Assembly (NCBI RefSeq): GCF_020882245.1
Contig: NC_083597.1
Span: 62,102,152-62,166,151, forward strand
Direction of reading: 5' to 3'
Length of the DNA stretch: 64,000 bases
Source: Rhopalosiphum padi
Taxonomy: Eukaryota > Arthropoda > Insecta > Hemiptera > Aphididae
Both the position numbers and the translations under genes were made by a program. This document shows, piece by piece, positions 24,279 through 39,312 of the stretch. The notes under the pieces were generated by a model that worked only from the letters and a program-made list of their open reading frames with translations, was not told the DNA's origin and did not search any database. The first letter of the stretch is position 1, and each line of letters starts with the position of its first letter.

Positions 24279-27200
24279 CTAAAACCCATATAATAAAATA
24301 ATAATATAATAATTCTTATTTAGTAATATTATATTATAATAAATATATTAAAAATTAAGAGGACACCTAAATTTCATAAGTTGTTTCCGTCTTACAAACA
24401 TACAATATATCAAATGTGTGTTTAACAGAACCAGTGGTGCCAAAGTCTATGTTAAGATCGGGCCATGACCAGACCTTATTTTTAAAAAATGTGGCCAGTA
24501 AGACACATTAAATTAACATCATAACTTTATTATGAGTAAATTTATATTTTTGCCCCCTCCCAAGTTGAATTTTTTAATGCCAATGGGTATTGAGGCCGTG
24601 AAGCTTTGAAATTGCCTGACCACATTTAGAACCAAATTTGTATGGTTAGCTTTAATATTAAAAATGATTTGATAGAAGCTTTTTATTGATATTTTTACTT
24701 TAAAGTTAGTTATAATTGCATAAAATATTACAATTTTAAAATGCTCATAACTTGGCATTACTTGTATTTATAAATGAAAAATATTTAACAAGTATACCAG
24801 TTGTAGAAGTACTGTTAAAGACGGAGACAACAAATGTGGGTTTGGTGACCTTTTTAATACCTTTGATTGGCTGTAATGATGGTTTAAGATTATCTAAATG
24901 ATAAAAAAAAAGTTTGTCGCCCAATGATAAATTAGTACTGGAACTTAAAATTGGATTAGCAGCATCAAGCATTGATGCCTTATTAGTTGGTTGTTTTTTA
25001 CTCGGATGAGGTTTCTTAAAAAGCTGTTTTGGAATTTGGCCAAAATTATTTATAAATCCAATGGTTGCATTTTTCTTTAATGGATCATCAATACTGCATA
25101 AAATGATAATATGAATACAAATTATTGAAATATTAAGTATACAATATAATATTCTCAACTAAGTTATATTTCCTATATTGAAAATAACATTAAAACATAT
25201 AACATCTTGATGACATCTTAACAAAATAATTTTAACTTATATAAAAAAATTAATTTACCTGTATATATCAACATTTCCTTCATAAAATAAATGGTGAAAT
25301 AGATTACAAGCTTGTACAGCTGGTGGACCTAATTGTTTGTAGCCAAATATTAAATCTATCCATTCATGAAGGTGTTGTGATACATATTCCGATTCAAGTG
25401 CTGCTCTATGTACTCGAATAAATTCATGTGGATCATCTTTAGCCCATGGAGGTAAAACTACATCATTCAATTGTACTCCATTTTGCTTACATCCTAGAAA
25501 TAGTTGTATTAAAAAAAAATAATCATTCACTAATAGTGACTTCAATAAATACCCAAATCAAAATTATTAGAGTTGACCAAAAATTCTGGTAGATAAAAGA
25601 ATTCTGGTACAAGTTCTTTGACATCGGCCATGTTAGTTTTTGAAGCTGATAACCATGCTTCTCGAATACTATTGAACATACGATCAGCCAAATCAAAATG
25701 TCCACCCTAAAAGAATATATTAATAAGATGGTATTATACTATTACTACTTAATAATACTAAAGCTATACTTAGTAATGTTCATACTTTAATACACAATAT
25801 AAAATACCAACCTGTAGTCTGAGAAAATGCTGAGTAAATGGTTCCATTCTAACTAAATATGAACATACTATCATAGCTGAAGAGTAATGAGTACCAAAAT
25901 GATATGGAGGAGTTTCACCATGAGGATCATCCCATTCACGGTACCTAAAATAAATAACCAATACATTTCAACAATTATATTTTATATTATGTAAACATTT
26001 ATATAATAATATAAACCACAAAAATTAATAAAATATATGAATATTGTATAAAAAAAGGGAAAATGTCACTTTAGTAAAAACTAGATGTTATAATAAAACT
26101 GATGTATGTAAAAATCAATAATCAAATTAATATCAATAGGAATAATAAAAATACAATCAAAAATTAGTATAAATTTATATAAAACGATGAAGTAGACAAT
26201 TTGTTTGGCAAGTAAATGATTTATTATTTTAGTATATATAGGAAAATAATAGAGAAATAATTTATAAGTATGTAAAAGGAAATTTATATGAATATCAACC
26301 AAAGTGATTATGATTATACAGAGTATTGTTATACTAAGTAGTTTCAGATAGAATAAAAAAAAAACATACTGCAAGGAGTTTAAATCAGTCAATAGAAAAA
26401 TAATTGGAAGACAATATACATACAGTGAAAACTCTTTATAACGAATCTGAAGAGATTTCTTTCGTTAAAGATAGTTTTCAAAATAGAGAGGGTTTAAAAA
26501 AACAAAATTTTTGTTAGAAATTACGTCGATAATAAAATGAACATTCAATATCAATAATAACGGTATTATCACGATATTAAAAGTAGATAATGAAAGAATG
26601 TTTTAGGAAATTTTGGCATTTTTGCCGATTACTTTTATAATTTATAATACGATAACAGGTAAATTGTGCTATGAAACATAAAATATTGTTTCGTTATTGA
26701 GAGTGACTATACGTTATAGAGAATGAATTGACTAATGGGTTATAAAGTAAACCAACCATTATTATGTAATATTTACGTTATATAGAGTTTCATTATAAAG
26801 TTTTCACTGTACTATATTATTATTAAGATTTTGAAAGAGTGAATTATACATAATAAAATAAAATATTAACTATTTATTATAAAACTAAAAACACAAAGTA
26901 CCTTTTTAAAAACTGCTCAAGACGTTGAGGGCATTGAGCACCCATTGGTTTAGAAAAATCTCTAAAAATAGCAGGATTTGAAAAGTCAAGTACATCAGAT
27001 TCATAATCATTTAGAATCCAAGGAAATACTGGATACTGCATAAGGTCATTATAACTTCGTCCAGCCAATGTATTTAAATGCATTAAGTATTGGAAATTAG
27101 ATATTTCGCCTTTCTATTAATATATAATACATTTTTATTTTTATTAAAATTGATTAATTTTGTTTATTAACAGAATTATATTTTTATTATACTTTTACTT

Positions 27201-30200
27201 ACCACCCATCTTTGGGTAACTGTTGTTTCTCCCATAAGGTTTGAAAGAAGGCTTGTACTTTGTTCGACATTTGCTGTTCTTTTTTGTCCAGCAACTGATT
27301 GATGAGCATTATCTGCAATAGATGTCGAATATGCCATGAATCTATAAAAAAATAATTAGATAATTAATTTAAATAATATACAGTAAATATTATTTTGTTT
27401 AGCCCTTGCTAAAAGACTATGAAAAAATTGTTGCAAAATTATCTCATATTATATATATATTATATTATAAAATACAAATTAATTCTAGGAACAGTAATGA
27501 AAAAGAAGTATTTTAAAATTTTAAACATAATAAAAATATATAAAAATAAATAATATTTCATAGTAAATCATTAAAATGTTACCTATTAAAAACTTTATTT
27601 CTTAGTTTTTTTGGTAGTGCTAATAAATGATTACGTCCATCAGCAGAAAACAACTCTATAGCGATTGGTTGTAATAAGTATCGTCTTTTATGCACTTCCC
27701 TATAATTTGGTAAAAATATGAAGTAAATTGAATTCAATTAATCAAAACTATATTTTTTAATAAGTATGAATTTATGATAAGTACCTTATATCGTCATATG
27801 AAAACTTAGAACTTTGTTTTTTAATTCGCACACGATTTGGACTTCCATTTCCAGGACTTGGTAATAATGGCTCATATGAATTAGGTAATAAAGTGTCAAT
27901 ATCTCTAATTTCTCTAGTTTTAAGTAAAGTAAAACCATCTACAATATAAACATGATCTTTACCAAACAAAAGTAAACCCTCATATGTGTCTAGACCTTGA
28001 ATTCTTGCACACCGAAACATATGACTAATCTAGAAAGTAAAAAAATATAAATAATATTTTAAGCTTATTTAAATAATTATTAAAGTTAATTATTTAATTA
28101 ATTTCCTTAATTATCATACTTTTTCATTTGGTTCCAAAAGTCTAATAATTGTATGGTTGTCATCTGGCGGAGCTTGGTCTTCAATTCCACTTTCTGCGTC
28201 GTTATCATCCATTCCATCATCTGGTTCAGATGTTGATCTTCTAACAACTCTTTTTAATCCTTTGAATGGTAATTCTAAAAATACAAATAAAATAAGTGGT
28301 ATATCTAATATATGTACCAGTAGCATATAAAGGAGAGACATGTATTAATTTTCAAATATACTACTGTGTACTAATTAACTATTTTGAAATATTTATCTAA
28401 TCTTAGTACTAAAAATTGTATATTTTTATAAATAACCAAAATCGAAATGAAAAAGAAAAAATTATATTAAACTGTATACCATTATCATCTAAATTTTTGT
28501 CAAAGTCAAAGGTATCTTGACCATCAACTTGTGTTAGAAATTTATTGTTTTCGTTAGATTGCGGAGCTAAATTTTCCATATCTATTAATGTTGGTAATTT
28601 ATATTTTTGACAAAATTCTTTGCTATCATAACTAGTAGCCACGCGGTACTTTAATCCTTTCTAAAATAAAACAATTCAAATTAATACAATTATACTAATA
28701 CAGTTAATTTAATAATAAAAATTACATTGTCTCCAGATTCAAGTTCTGGTCGATATGGGTAATGATTATAAAACTGATGGTTTTTTACCATTTTTTTACG
28801 CATTCTACATGGACCTTCTGTCATGTCTAATATCCATTTGTCTAATCTAAAACCAATGAATTATTAAGTATAAACAAAACAAAATTGATGAATTTCTCAC
28901 TTACTTGCATGAAGTAAAAGGGCCCCAAAGTCCCCTTTCCCTAGTTAATTCCTGTTCTATTAAATACCATTGATCCAGAACATAACGTACAGTAAATGAT
29001 TGATGTTGAGCTTCTCGCGCCATTTGCATAGAAACCAGTTCACATACTGCATTTAAACCATGGTTAGCCCATGTAGACCATTCACTTTTAGTAATTCTTG
29101 ATAACGGTAATGAAATGCTTGAAAGACTTCCACTTTGCCAACGGCTTTCATCACGTCTAAGTACTTTGCCACGGGATGCAAGCCTAGTTAAGCCACCAGT
29201 AACTTTTTGTATTTTCTAAAAGAGAAATAAAAAAAAAATATTAATTTTTATAAACTGTTTATTAATTTTTTATTCATACTGATTGAATTTGAGTTTGAAG
29301 TTCCCACGGCATTTTATACAATGATTTTTTTTCCATATCAATATAAGTTAACCAATGTTTTTGAGCAATCTCATAAATAAGTTCACGAACAGAATGCAAA
29401 TCTGGAGCTTTATTATTTGGTGACATTGGTAATGGAATTTTGAAAACCTAAATGTTATTTTAAATAAGTTAAAAAATAAAATGTTATACATAATATACAG
29501 TTTTATACTTTGTAACTCAGCTTTAAAATAGTTTAAGATCACATATATTTATCACTATTTAATATTAGTAAAAACATATATGTTAATTCAAGGTTTAAAA
29601 TTAAAAAATTTGTTTACATAATTAAATTAATTACCTCTTCAATAGCTGGTTTTTTAGATATATACAATTCTTCCCAAACACGTTTTGCTGCAACTGCCAT
29701 TAAATTATGTCCTTGTTTAGCTGTTTGTTCTTCAACTTCTGCAGTTTGACTTGGATTAATATGCCATGTAGTTTTTGCATTTGTATCCAATCTATAAAAA
29801 CAACACATAAATGTACCAAATGAGAGTTTTTTTAGATCAAATCATAAAATATGCTTAATTTATTCTATTTGCAGACATTACATTATTTTCATATCAGATG
29901 TTAACTGCAATAAACAATAAATAAGACAGCCAATAAAATCCAGTTCATGATTGCCAGCTCCAAATACTAATGTTCTAAAAAAGAAAAAATATAAACATTA
30001 TTTCTTACATAGATCTCAAAACATTTTTTTTTTACCTATTAGTGGTAAGTTTATGTAATGCTTCTAAAACTGGCATTTGTGAGGCTATAGAATCTGTATT
30101 TCTCGAAAGCAAATACAAAGTTGTTCTATTAAGACAGTGATAAAATCCTTCCATGGGTACAGAACATGGTCTTCGTTTTGCTTGAACAATTAATTTCATA

Positions 30201-33200
30201 ATAAAATCAAATACTTCATGAGCGTCTTTTATCAAAACACCCTGCCATAGTTTGTCAACAACACGACATGTTAAATAACAAACATTTTGAGGAATATTTT
30301 GAGCGCTACCCCCAGGAACTGTGGACACAGCAGCTTGTTCTCCAATCATAATATCAGCAGCTAATAAATGATCCATTAATGTTGATAGTAGTTCAGTTTG
30401 GTACTTTGATACTTGAGATGAAGTTGCACCTTCTGGTGAAGCCTATAAAGAATGTTAACATATATAAATTACATACTTATACAGATATTAATTGTATTCA
30501 TAATAGACTACTTACATCAAGAACTAAATCTAGGGGTGGTAATGACTTGCTATTTATCGGTAATAGAAGTGAATCAACAACAATTACTCTTAAGAAATCA
30601 ATAACAAATTTTCTAGAAGGATGTGAAGTTAATGATTGTTCTTTCTGAACAGTCAAAGGAGGAGTTCCATCAGGTGTTTTAATAAAACAGTCATCATTTG
30701 GAGTGGATGGTTCACTTAAGTTCAAATTTGTAAATGGAAAAAGTGTTGCACTCAAGGAATGTAAAATTTCAGATGTCATAAATGCTGGCATCCAATCTGA
30801 TAAGTTATGGTACAAATAAAAAAGAAACTGAATTATAGTAACTGGATGATCTTCTAACCATTCTTCATATTTTATTCTAAAATAAAAATAAATCAATTAG
30901 TAAAATAGTAATAAAAATTAGATAATAATTTAAAAATATTACTCTCTGTTATCTTGGTTCAAAATTAATCTCACAGTTGACAAAAGAGCAGTGACAGCTT
31001 CTGGACACAGTACAATACGATCACTAACAGCTGAAAGTGACTGGCTAATTGGAACACCAAACATAAAAGTCCAAATACCATCAAGATTTAACTAAAAGCA
31101 ATACATACATACAATTCATAGCATATATTACATATATTAATGTTAAGTGATATTTTAAAAATATTAACTTTTTTTTCATTAGGAATAGTCTTAACTGATT
31201 GTCCCAACATTAAAGCCATAAGAAAATAATATAGTTCAGGAAGTTCGGTATGATAAGATAAAAACCAAGATAGGTGTTGAAAACCTGGTATGTTCAAAGC
31301 TTCCATTTTGTTTAGTATATCTTTATTATTCTTCTGTAAGCTTGGAGAAAGTTGATAATCTAAAATAAATAGGCAATATAACAATTTTTTTAAATTAATA
31401 AATGTAAATCACAAATGTTTTATTTATAAGAAATATTACTTAGCATCAAATTTGCTCTATTGTTTTGCAAAAGCTCAGTGTTTAACAACCAACCACCATT
31501 ACTAGATGCTTCTCTAAATTTAACCATTAATGAAGGTACAGAACACAAAGTTGTAAGGATTTTATACGACCAAATTATTGAAGAACGATGTATATTTGAT
31601 TGCATAAATAACAGTATCCAGTCAAATCCTAATACTCGAACAAGATCATCACAAAACCTATAATAAAATAATGTACATGATTCATATTAAGAAGTTAATG
31701 ATGTGTGTATATTAAATATTGTTTATATTTACCCAGTACAGACTAAATTTTTGTTAGTGAACAAAAGAGAATGTACAAGTTGAAGATAACGATTGCGTAA
31801 TAATATTAGACAAATTGTTTTTTCTTCATTAGTCAATTCAACATTATTTTCCATGGTCTTTATTTTTGTTTCAAACTCTTCAACTTTAAGATTTGATTCC
31901 GTACTGAGCCCAGTATTCAGTGTGAACACAATGTACTGTCCAAGACTTAAAATACAAATTTTAGGATTAGGTTAAAAATATATTATTAATTTCATTATAT
32001 TCATATTTTTAATTCATTATCAAAATTAAATTAATCAAACTAAAAACATTTTTTTAATAAGTTAACACTTTCAATGCCACCCATGATTTCTAACTAAAAT
32101 CAACCATACAGTTAAATTTAAAGTTCACTGACCCATGTAAGTTTCAGTTTATTAAAATAACAATGATTTAATTATAGCGGGTTCAAATACTTTTATATTA
32201 TATATTTCAACTGAGGCAAAACAGAAAACAATAAAAAGTTTTAACCCATGTAAAGTCAAGTAATACAGCTAGTTGTATATAAAAAAGACTTTAAATTAAT
32301 AATTGACACTAAAATATTAAAATATGTATTATCAAATGAATATTTAATCCTTACCATAATAAATCTTCAGTTAATGGATGTTTTGCTAAAAGTGCTCCAA
32401 GTAATGAAAACAACACTTCTGTAGTTGACGATGTAGAAGTATTAAAAACAATTGGTAAAAAATTCACCATTTTACGAACCATTTCCATATTTCTTAATAT
32501 AATTAAATTGTTTCTTTTCTCATTTGAGTCTGATACTAATTCATATAACTGTTCAATAAGTGAACGTAAAAGACCAGCTGGAACTTCTTGCCAAAGCTAA
32601 ACAATTTTTAATTTAAAAAAAAACAGGCCATTAATGACAAATTTAATTTCAAATATACATACATTTAACTCGCAAATCAAATCATTAAATGCAACAGCAT
32701 CTGGTATAGTAGGTGCTTCAACACTTCTAGTTGTTATAACTAAATCAAGTATAATGTGTAGAATGTGGGCATTTAACATATGTTTATGCCTACGTAGGCA
32801 TAATGCTAAGAGCTGATATCCACGTCTACGTTCCATTTCTCGTTTTGCTGTCATATTTAAATGTAGTACTCCACTTAGAGCTTTAACAGCAGCATATAAA
32901 CTTTCCATATCTCTTGCCATTGCAATTAACCCTGATAATGATAATTTTAAAATAATACAATTATTGATTATATAATACAAATAAAAATATATAATTTTTT
33001 GCTTACCTAATAATACAGAACAACCTCCAATGTTATCAATTAGTTTTAAAACTGGACGAGGATAAAATGTGCGGACTCCTAAATATCCCAATATAACACC
33101 ACCTAAACTTCTAGCCGAACCAGCTAAATGTCCAGCTGTATTATGCATTATACGAATAGGAGTAGCATTTTCATGAGTTGACATACCAAGCTAATACAAT

Positions 33201-36200
33201 TTTAATAAAGAACATTTTAGCAAATAAATATTTATTTTTGGGTGATTATAATATTATATGTAAATGACTATAACAATTCAACTTTAGGAAATATTAAATC
33301 TCTCAAGTGTTCAACAAATTCAAGGCTAAGTGAATAAGATGGTCCATTAAAATGCCTATGTTCATTATTTTATATAGTTTTAACTTTTATGAAAATATGA
33401 AAATATTTTTTTTATACAACTTCTTGATTTTATTTCATAATATCATTTTTTAATATTATTATATTTTTACATTATAATTGTTTAAGTTTTTACTGTTTTT
33501 AACAATAACATACACTTTTAATTTTATATTTTTATGCATAAAATAACACTGAAAGTTAAAACTTTTTTTAAATAATGAGTGTAAACATAAACTTATAAAA
33601 TAATACATAATACAATATAGGACATTAAAAATAATAGACAAAATTACATTGAACAAAAATGTATATTGGATATAACTGTTAGTTTGACTTAACAAAAATT
33701 AGACCTATGTATAGGGCCAATACTTTTGTAACCTTTATCAATCATGCATTACTTGTTTTGCGATTGATTTGCTATCCACTCTGCTGTATATTTTTCTTAT
33801 TTTTGCCAAGGTTAATTGAGAAACTGCCCTTGCGTTCAATCCAAAAATTACTTTCTCTTCAGATACCAAAGGCCCGATATGTTCTAAATCTTGTAAATAA
33901 ATAATAATCATTAAAGTTTAAATAAATCATGATAACCGATGCATGCATACAAATAAAAAATATATTTTTAGGTGTTGTGAAACATTAAATATCTAATTTT
34001 GATGATCAAAATATTAATATGACTGAGAATTACTAATTTTAAAATACAAACTGAATACCTTTAATATCAGGTGCTTGAAGACTCCCAAAATAATGAGGAC
34101 CAAGTTGATACAAAATTTTTATAGCATGAGGATTTAATACCTCTTCTAATAAACAGCATGGTCCTTGTTTCCATGTCAGTTTTGAATATTTTCTCCAAAT
34201 TGGAGGAGTCCCTATGTATCCATACACAGAAGATGCAATTGTTAAGTTAGCTGCACCTCCGCCTGGATTTTGAGATATATAATGCAGCTGAAATATTATT
34301 AAAAAAAAAAAAAACAATACATATTTGTTTAATATAACTAAAAGTATTACTTTTTGAGTATGCACGTGCTGGCCATCCATATACAAAGAAAATGATGAAT
34401 TTTTTAATACAGCTCTATTTAAAACTAAAACAATATGATGCCACTGGCCTTCTTGCACAAAATCAGGATACCAAATTCTTACACATGAATCACCAATGAC
34501 TTCTGGCTCCCAATCAGCATTTGCTAAAAGTTTTATTAAATTATTGTAAATTATAAAATTCAAGTACATTAAATTAAATAATATACTCATTGATATTGGA
34601 GTTTCTTGGGTAGAAATGGTAAGTGCTCTATCTCGAGCAGACAATACTACTGCTAAACATACTAAATGGTCTCTAGTATTCTGTACATTTCTTATCAAGG
34701 TCAGAAGCCGAACAGGATGAGGATCACTTCTTGGTTCTGAAAACTTTTCAACACACAACCATGTTGAATAACTAAGACCACTCTGAGGAGGAAACATCCG
34801 GTCACCTTAATAAAAGAAAAATATTTTTATATAATTAAAACAATATATCTAAAATATATACTTATTACAAATAATTTAAATTACGCATACTAACCAGTTC
34901 CTATTCCACCAATTACATTCATATCGGGAGTAGTTAATGTAGCAACATTAACAACTGAAGGTCCACTTATTGGAGATTGTGGAGCAATACTGGGTAAAAA
35001 TAAACATCCGAAACCCTCAGAAGATAAATCCATTTCAAAAAATGGTGGTAATGCAAGCATACAAGGATCTCGGGGAGTAGTCATCGATACAAGTGTTTTA
35101 ACACGGCTTAATGGAACTGTTCCACCTGGTTTTTTACTACTGTGACTTATCCAACAGTCCAGTAAATCTAATGGTACACAACAAAGGGGTTCTCCAAGTC
35201 TTAAAAATTCTCGTAAATCCTTTGGTTCTAATAGCTGAATAGCTAAACGTTCTAACATATACTGAAACACTGTATGAAGTGGATGTGTTTCTTCCAATAA
35301 CGCTATTCGTCCTACTTTTAATACAGTAGTTGGAAACCCAGAATCACATAGAAGTTGTTGATTTCTTTCACCACGAACTAAAGATCTAATTACTTCACCT
35401 ATATAAACTTGCAATGTAAGTGAGAGCTAAATAAACAAATAAAAATATTTTAAGTGATCATTCACTAAGTTATTGTATTTTAAGTATAATACTTTAGGAG
35501 CCGATGGATTGTAAATTGATGGTAGTAGTTGTAACATAGCAATAACAACACCTGCATGAACAATAATAGGATCAGGTGCTGGAGGAGTTAAGTTGAGTTG
35601 TATTGCACGGCGATTATTATTTTGACAATCTAAAGGTTTTGTAGCCACCTTAATTTAGTTAAAATTAGTATTTGAACTCAGACATTAATAAATATTAAAA
35701 AATAAAAAAACAAACTTCGCTGTATCGTCTATGAGCAGGTGACTTAAATGATACAACAGTGGTATTGCTATGTTTATCATATAAATCAAGGGCAACATCA
35801 TATAGCATTCTCATTATTATACATGCATAAGATAAAAACTTTGGAACATTGTCAGTAATTCTGAAAACAAAATTTTTATAAATTAAGTTTTTGATAATTA
35901 TCTTAATTTGTATTTCTTATTAAAAAACAGTTACAATATATTAATATAGTATGCAATGATTCACTTATGATTTTTCAATAAAATATTATTTAAATTGTTA
36001 AAATACCAGCAAATAAATAACGTTATTTTCAATACCCACAAAAGGAACTAAATTTATATTAGTATATTTTAAGAAAATCAAACTTTACTACCTATTAGCT
36101 ACTTCCATAAAAAACCAACATGAATCAAATTAAAATTTACTTTTAACTTATTTTGATTAATAATTCTCAACACAAGAATTGATAGTGAACATATGAGATC

Positions 36201-39200
36201 ATTTTCATTTATTCTATCTATATTATCAAAAAAATAAATGAAGTGAAAATGAATTTTAAACTTTTGTAACACTGATAAAAATTAAAATATGTAAAAAATA
36301 AAATGTTTGTAAAATTATTTCAATGGTACTTACATGGGGTTAATTGGGTTGCTTGTAAATATGTTATGAAAAACATTTTCTTCTAATGATGTAGTTATTA
36401 AATCAATATAGTCATCCAGTTGAATTTCATTTGAAAAACATCCTAATAATCGTAATGTATCACATAAACTTGTCAAACAAATCTACACAAAATAATAATA
36501 AATAACAAAAAAAAAATCAAAAATTTAATTTGTTTGATGCAATTTACTTCTTGGTGAAAATATTTTGCATTTGCTGGTTCAAAACGCATGGCTATGGTAA
36601 TTGTATTAAAGATTAGGTAAGCAAATTTTAAAGCTTCGTGATCTACACATTTTTCATCTGAAAACCAGCCTTCCATAGACACTAATGCACTTATTACATA
36701 AACAAATCCATCTACTTTGCGAAACATGGTTCTTGTACGGTGACTTTCCTTCATACAACTCAAAAATAATTTTAAAATACTAGATTTTAATGGCAAACAA
36801 GTATTGTCAGTTGTATGTAGGGTGCCTAAAAGTGTAGACATTTCTTCTTCACCACCAGTGCTTAATATCATTTCTCTTAATATAGCTAAGTATTACAAAA
36901 AGACAAGTATTAAATCAAACTTCTAGTTTTTTTTAATAATAAAGAAAAATTAAGAAAAATTACCTGTAGCATACTGACGAGTTGATGGATATTCAAGTAT
37001 AATATATAATACTTGAGCACCGCCACATTCTTTGAAAACTTTACAATTTTTTGGCGAAGACATCATAAGATTAACTAAACATTCTGCAGTTAAGTTTATC
37101 ACACGTTTTAGATCACCATCATGTTTCTCATCTTAAAATAACAAAAAGTATATTATCACAATATAATGTGTTAATAATAACAATAATAAATATAGAATTT
37201 CCATTTATTTAAGATATTTTTAAATTTCACCAGTTCTAAAATTTATTTTCCTAAAAATAATTTACAATAATTACAATATTACCTTTTGATTCACAATCCG
37301 AGAGATAGTCTTGAGTATAATTCCTTAAATTGTTTGATAACCCCTCAAGTATTCCAACATCTCTAAATACATCTTTAAATGTATTATTGTGCTTAAGTAT
37401 ATTTAATAGAGTCTGTAAACAGACTCTAGTACATTCTGTAGAGCTAAATGTTTTTAATAACTGAGCCATTGAAACTAATTCTTTAATTGGAACAAAATTA
37501 AGTTGAAATACAATAAATTCTAAGAGCTTGAAAAATTTATCTTGTATCTGTTGATTTTTTAAATGTATGTGTTCAGTAAATTGTGGCAATGTATTTTGTG
37601 GTTCTAATATAAAATAATTGGCATTATCAGAATGATACACATTTGATATTGCATCAAGAATTGTACAACATAACGCACTAGAATCAGAACGAATAAATGT
37701 AGTTTGGAGAACATTGAATGCACATATATTCCGTACACTTTGACCTAAAGAAAATTATTTGATTATAAAATATATAAGGCATATGAGAACACAAATAACA
37801 GATATGCTTATCCTAACCATGCCCAGTAGGTTGAGGTAAAGTAAATCCTAAAAGTTGTAACAATGAGTCTGGTTGTTCTTGATTTGGTTTTAGTTCAATA
37901 TAACCACTCATAGAAAGAGATGCAATTATCAAAACAAGATTCCTCATTGCTTCAAGGGCTTCACTGGATTCGTCATTTTCTAAACTAAAAATTATCACAA
38001 TAAGGGAAATATTATTTTTTTAAATAAATCATTATTTAATTTCATTGAGTTAAAAATTAACTACAGAACAGAAAACAAATATTTTTAGTTTACCTTATAA
38101 GAAAGTCTGATAAAAATGTATAACCTTGTGCTGTATTAAAGTCATCAAGTAATACTTGTGATATTTCTGATGAATCTTTTAAAAAATAAGATACAGTAAC
38201 AAACATATCAACTACTTCTAATGGACTTAAATCTGCACATTGTCGCATATTTTCAACACATAATTCAATACAGTTTTTTCCTATTTTAAAATTAAGTACT
38301 TTAATTGATATTATATTAATATTTCATACTTTAAAAATAAATTCTATTTAAAAACATACATACCATGAATATATTGTATAACTTTTGGTGTGATTCCATG
38401 TTGTGAAATTGTTATTAGAACTTCAGCAGAAGATTTCCTCCAAACAGCATTGTAAGATGGACACGAACTTGTAATAGCAGAGAATAATAAAGATAAATCA
38501 TCTTTAGTGACTAATTCTTCAGCTGGTAAATGATTACTACACAATCTTACTAATATTTGTACAAAAATTTTTTGTAACAAAATACGACGCTCTTTTGGAG
38601 TAAAATCACTTTGATCAGTTTTTTTATCCTCATTCTCCAAAGGAGGTAAGTCAAAAAAAAGATACAAGCATTTTACTAATGTTGATGGAAGAGATGCAGA
38701 TACCATTATCTAAAATAAAAATAAATAAGTAGTACAAAAAACAAACCTATTTAATTATTAAATATACTTTTATAAGAGAGGGTTGGTTAGTTGCAGCTAA
38801 TAAGTTTAATGTAGATAAAAGCATCCACCCATTACTAGATTCTTCACAGTTCTCTATTTCTAAAAAACTAGCAATAGCTCTACTAGCTGTTTCTGTTGAT
38901 TGATTAGACGCACGTTGTCGGATTTCTGCAACCATAAGGGCTGACATTTCTGAGCACCAGCTATTAATGTCACAAAATTTTTCAATAATTTCAGCACAAG
39001 AACTTCTGCCAAAAACCTATTAAAAAATAATGTTAACATTTTATAATAATTTATCTTATTTAATTTAATAAAATTAGTTACTTTGCAAAATAAAGGAATC
39101 ATAGTATACAATTTTATACTACGTTCTTTATCAGTTAACAGGTGTGATGTATGAATATAATCAGTAAAAAGTTTCTTTAAATGCATTAAACCAAGAGCAG

Positions 39201-39294
39201 TGTGTTGATCAGAATCATCTTCAAATAGACGAGAATTTTCACCAGTTGTAGATGTGGCAGTATTACTGCCACGTAATTTTCGCATGATATTCAT
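22144..39294 (-). CDS. bchs: blue cheese / WDFY3 (Alfy) orthologue, BEACH-WD40-FYVE autophagy adaptor
   Basis: This large scaffold links ubiquitinated aggregates to the autophagy machinery at PI3P-positive membranes. I joined 48 coding exons (first 39082-39294, last 22144-22246), all GT-AG with continuous phase, into 10413 bases, or 3470 residues plus stop, close to human WDFY3 (about 3500). Order: helical-repeat N-terminus (GLMHLKKLFTDY, RASNQSTETASRAI), ConA-like region (34059-34805), more helical repeats, PH-BEACH (about 27583-28274), BEACH (about 24861-27341), WD40 repeats (about 22513-24278) and FYVE (22144 to about 22400). Start is the first ATG after a 5'-UTR acceptor near 39313. An upstream non-coding exon probably ends at 39775 (CTAGAG followed by GTAAGG). 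Many introns are only 50-90 bases; some carry MITEs. No frame break was found. Confidence 0.93.
23969..23995. repeat. TA microsatellite in a bchs intron
   Basis: A run of about twelve TA units lies in the short intron between the exons at 23715-23948 and 24025-24278. It is likely length-polymorphic. Confidence 0.75.
24432..24760. repeat. possible degenerate TIR element in a bchs intron
   Basis: The left end AGTGGTGCCAAAGTCTATG and the inverted right end AGTAATGCCAAGTTATG are similar, and GC-richer islands (GATCGGGCCATGACCAG, TGCCCCCTCCC) stand out from the intron. No target-site duplication is readable. Weak evidence. Confidence 0.35.
24861..28274 (-). other. bchs: bchs exons 32-40: PH-BEACH plus BEACH domains
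   Basis: The PH-like part includes HMFRCARIQGLDTYEGLLLF and VDGFTLLKTREIRDIDTL (exon 27785-28029) and HKRRYLLQPIAIELFSADGR (27583-27699). BEACH begins around TQRWVKGEISNFQYLMHLNT and continues through LAGRSYNDLMQYPVFPWIL (26902-27113), THYSSAMIVCSYLVRMEPFT (25812-25944), ELVPEFFYLPEFLVNS (25553-25706), WIDLIFGYKQLGPPAV (25259-25493) and ATIGFINNFGQIPKQLFKKP (24861-25093). All the most conserved BEACH blocks are intact. The intron between the exons at 25812-25944 and 26902-27113 holds a pogo-like MITE. Confidence 0.9.
26423..26809. mobile_element. pogo/Tigger-like MITE in a bchs intron
   Basis: The ends CAGTGAAAACTCTTTATAAC and, inverted, ATTATAAAGTTTTCACTG form a terminal inverted repeat flanked by TA on both sides (26421-26422 and 26810-26811). 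A CAGT terminus, a TATAACG subterminal motif and a TA duplication are typical of pogo/Tigger members of the Tc1-mariner superfamily. 387 bases, no coding frame. It sits in the intron between BEACH exons. Confidence 0.8.
34059..34805 (-). other. bchs: bchs exons 13-15: concanavalin A-like region
   Basis: Exons 34587-34805, 34351-34523 and 34059-34287 encode the laminin-G/ConA-like sandwich found in large BEACH proteins. Visible phrases are MFPPQSGLSYSTWLCVEKF, EGQWHHIVLVLNRAVLKNS, SLYMDGQHVHTQK and YGYIGTPP. The next exon (33753-33889) continues with VSEEKVIFGLNARAVSQ, the conserved linker into the next helical region. Confidence 0.8.
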
Positions 39295-39312
39295 TGTTGG
39301 TAAAATAAAAAT

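Noticed and set aside
26081..26392. 103-codon minus-strand hydrophobic frame
   Set aside because: Lies wholly in a bchs intron and is rich in I, L, F and Y as expected from AT-rich DNA.
33707..33904. 65-codon plus-strand frame
   Set aside because: Antisense of bchs exon 33753-33889, which encodes the conserved SEEKVIFGL block.
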